Assembly (NCBI GenBank): GCA_028820035.1
Contig: JAPPKI010000463.1
Span: forward strand, 1 to 5,632
Direction of reading: 5' to 3'
Length of the DNA stretch: 5,632 nucleotides
Origin: a bacterium
Lineage (GTDB): Bacteria > Actinomycetota > Acidimicrobiia > Acidimicrobiales > Bin134
Shown: piece after piece, positions 4,603 through 5,632 of the stretch
Layout of the letters: each line of letters starts with the position of its first letter
How positions within the stretch are numbered: the stretch's first letter is position 1
The notes under the pieces: model-generated
Database searches by the model: none
What the model was told of the DNA's origin: nothing
What the model saw: the letters and a program-made list of their open reading frames with translations, nothing else
Position numbers and translations under genes: made by a program

Positions 4603-5632
4603 TCAGTCCAGCCGGTACACCCTGGCGGCGTTGTCGTGGAGGACCTTGGCCAAGTGCTCGTCGCTGAGGCCGCCGAGTGTGCCTTGGGCGTAGTCCCGGG
4701 GGTATTGGGCGGGGGTAGCCGGGCCGGGGTGCTGGCAGGTGGGATGGGGATAGTCGGTCTCGTACAGGATGTTGTCGGGAAAGCGCTCGATGGCGTTTAC
4801 TGCGCCGGCCTGCTCGAACCAGAAGCAGCCGTAGATCTGGCGCTCGAAGTACTCGCTGGGCAGGAGGTCGTACTCGGGGTGTTCCAGGTGGACGCCGCCG
4901 TTGCGCCACTGCCAGTCGAAGGCCTCCAGGGCAGGGGGAATCCAGCCCGCCCCGCTCTCTACTGACACCAGTTGCAGCTCGGGGAACCGGTGGCACACCC
5001 CGCCGAAGATCAGGTCGGCGATGCAGCGCATGTTGTCCAAGAAGATCAGTGACGAGATCTTGGCGAAGTTGGTCATCCACCCCATTTCGGCCTCGTCGGC
5101 CATGAGGGTGCCCATGTTGCCGCCCCCCACGTGGAAGCTGACGGCCAAGCCGGCCTCCTGGGCCACCGCCCAGATGGGATCCCAGTGCTGATGGCCCAGC
5201 GGGGGCTGGCCGTAGTCCTGGGGCTGATTGCAGAAATTGATGGCCCGGTGCCCGAGCCCCGCACACCGCTCAATCTCGGCCAGAGACAGGTCTATGTCCC
5301 AGAACGGCACTGCGGTGATGGGGATCAGACGGTCGGCATCCGCGGCAGTCCAGTCGCAGAGGAAGTCGTTATAGGCGGCCACGCATTGGGCCACCAATTC
5401 CCGGTCGCCGAGGCGCAGGAAGTAACCGTTGCCGAACCCGCCTACGTTGGGATACAGGATCTGGGCCCAGATGCCCTGGCTGTCCATGAACTCCAGTCGG
5501 GCACCGGCGTCGTACATCGACGGGGCGATCTCGTCGTAGGTCTCAGGGATCTTCAGCGGCATGAGCCCGTCGAACCCGGCCATGGAGTAGTAGCCCGGCG
5601 AGCCCAGCGACTCCCCGTTCACCATCCAAGTG
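4603..5632 (-). CDS. Amidohydrolase-2 (ACMSD-like) metal-dependent hydrolase or decarboxylase, N-terminus cut by window
   Basis: About 342 residues are visible. The frame stays open to the right edge (TW before MVNGES), so the ATG at 5623-5625 is probably internal; the N-terminal strand that carries the first metal ligands (a 'DSH' or HxH segment in this family) lies outside. Counting from that ATG, family marks are DAGARLEFMDSQGIWAQILYPN (39-60), DPIWAVAQEAGLAVSFHVGGG (149-169) with metal-ligand His165, GGVCHRFPELQLVSVESGAGWIP (208-230), and ILYETDYPHPT (286-296) with the conserved catalytic/metal Asp291. The C-terminal DEHLAKVLHDNAARVYRLD is the normal family ending. Members are TIM-barrel enzymes that hydrolyse or non-oxidatively decarboxylate aromatic and carboxylic substrates such as 2-amino-3-carboxymuconate semialdehyde. 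The exact substrate cannot be told. The channel gene follows 33 bases downstream on the same strand, a probable operon without obvious functional link. Confidence 0.87.
   Translation of the reverse strand, partial: TWMVNGESLGSPGYYSMAGFDGLMPLKIPETYDEIAPSMYDAGARLEFMDSQGIWAQILYPNVGGFGNGYFLRLGDRELVAQCVAAYNDFLCDWTAADADRLIPITAVPFWDIDLSLAEIERCAGLGHRAINFCNQPQDYGQPPLGHQHWDPIWAVAQEAGLAVSFHVGGGNMGTLMADEAEMGWMTNFAKISSLIFLDNMRCIADLIFGGVCHRFPELQLVSVESGAGWIPPALEAFDWQWRNGGVHLEHPEYDLLPSEYFERQIYGCFWFEQAGAVNAIERFPDNILYETDYPHPTCQHPGPATPAQYPRDYAQGTLGGLSDEHLAKVLHDNAARVYRLD

Noticed and set aside
3883..4965. A 360-codon open frame on the plus strand opposite the channel and amidohydrolase genes
   Set aside because: It runs antisense across the boundary of two well-recognised genes, and its translation is low-complexity with no family resemblance. 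Such frames are expected in GC-rich DNA.
5623..5625. ATG at 5623-5625 as the true start of the amidohydrolase-2 gene
   Set aside because: The frame continues to the window edge, and the family's N-terminal metal-binding strand is missing from the visible protein, so the start lies outside.

Overview
The window looks like a piece of chromosome from a GC-rich actinobacterium (Actinomycetota). The grounds are the strongly G/C-biased third codon positions, two GTG starts, long antisense open frames in every gene, and the gene families present: a TLP1-type thiolase-like protein, a SnoaL-like protein, an amidohydrolase-2 enzyme and an actinobacterial-style MscS. An origin in Acidimicrobiia or a related uncultured lineage is a plausible guess, but the sequence alone does not settle it.

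Layout from left to right. (1) Positions 1-852, plus strand: the C-terminal part of an amidohydrolase of the N-acyl-D-amino-acid deacylase type, cut by the left window edge. (2) Positions 862-1487, minus strand: a vapBC toxin-antitoxin pair with a 4-base overlap. It is preceded by a short AT-rich control region (1488-1540) carrying two inverted repeats. (3) Positions 1541-2017, minus strand: a SnoaL/NTF2-fold protein. (4) Positions 2077-3531, plus strand: a thiolase-like protein (TLP1 type) that lacks the canonical thiolase cysteines. It is divergent from the SnoaL gene. (5) Positions 3424-4569, minus strand: an MscS-type mechanosensitive channel. Its 3' end runs 108 bases into the 3' end of the thiolase-like gene. 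(6) Positions 4603-5632, minus strand: an amidohydrolase-2 (ACMSD-like) metal-dependent hydrolase or decarboxylase, cut at its N-terminus by the right edge. It probably shares a transcript with the channel gene.

The two amidohydrolases, the SnoaL protein and the thiolase-like protein fit a catabolic or acyl-CoA neighbourhood, but no specific pathway can be named. The vapBC pair is an independent module with its own apparent operator. No RNA gene, insertion sequence, CRISPR array or integration site was seen, and all gaps between genes are under 60 bases.

I see no undescribed multi-gene system. The points most worth a second look are: a VapC in which the third catalytic aspartate reads as valine; the paired operator-like inverted repeats before vapB; the codon-on-codon overlap of the channel and thiolase-like genes, in which each stop codon lies opposite a sense codon uncommon in GC-rich genomes; and the missing canonical start codon of the thiolase-like gene.
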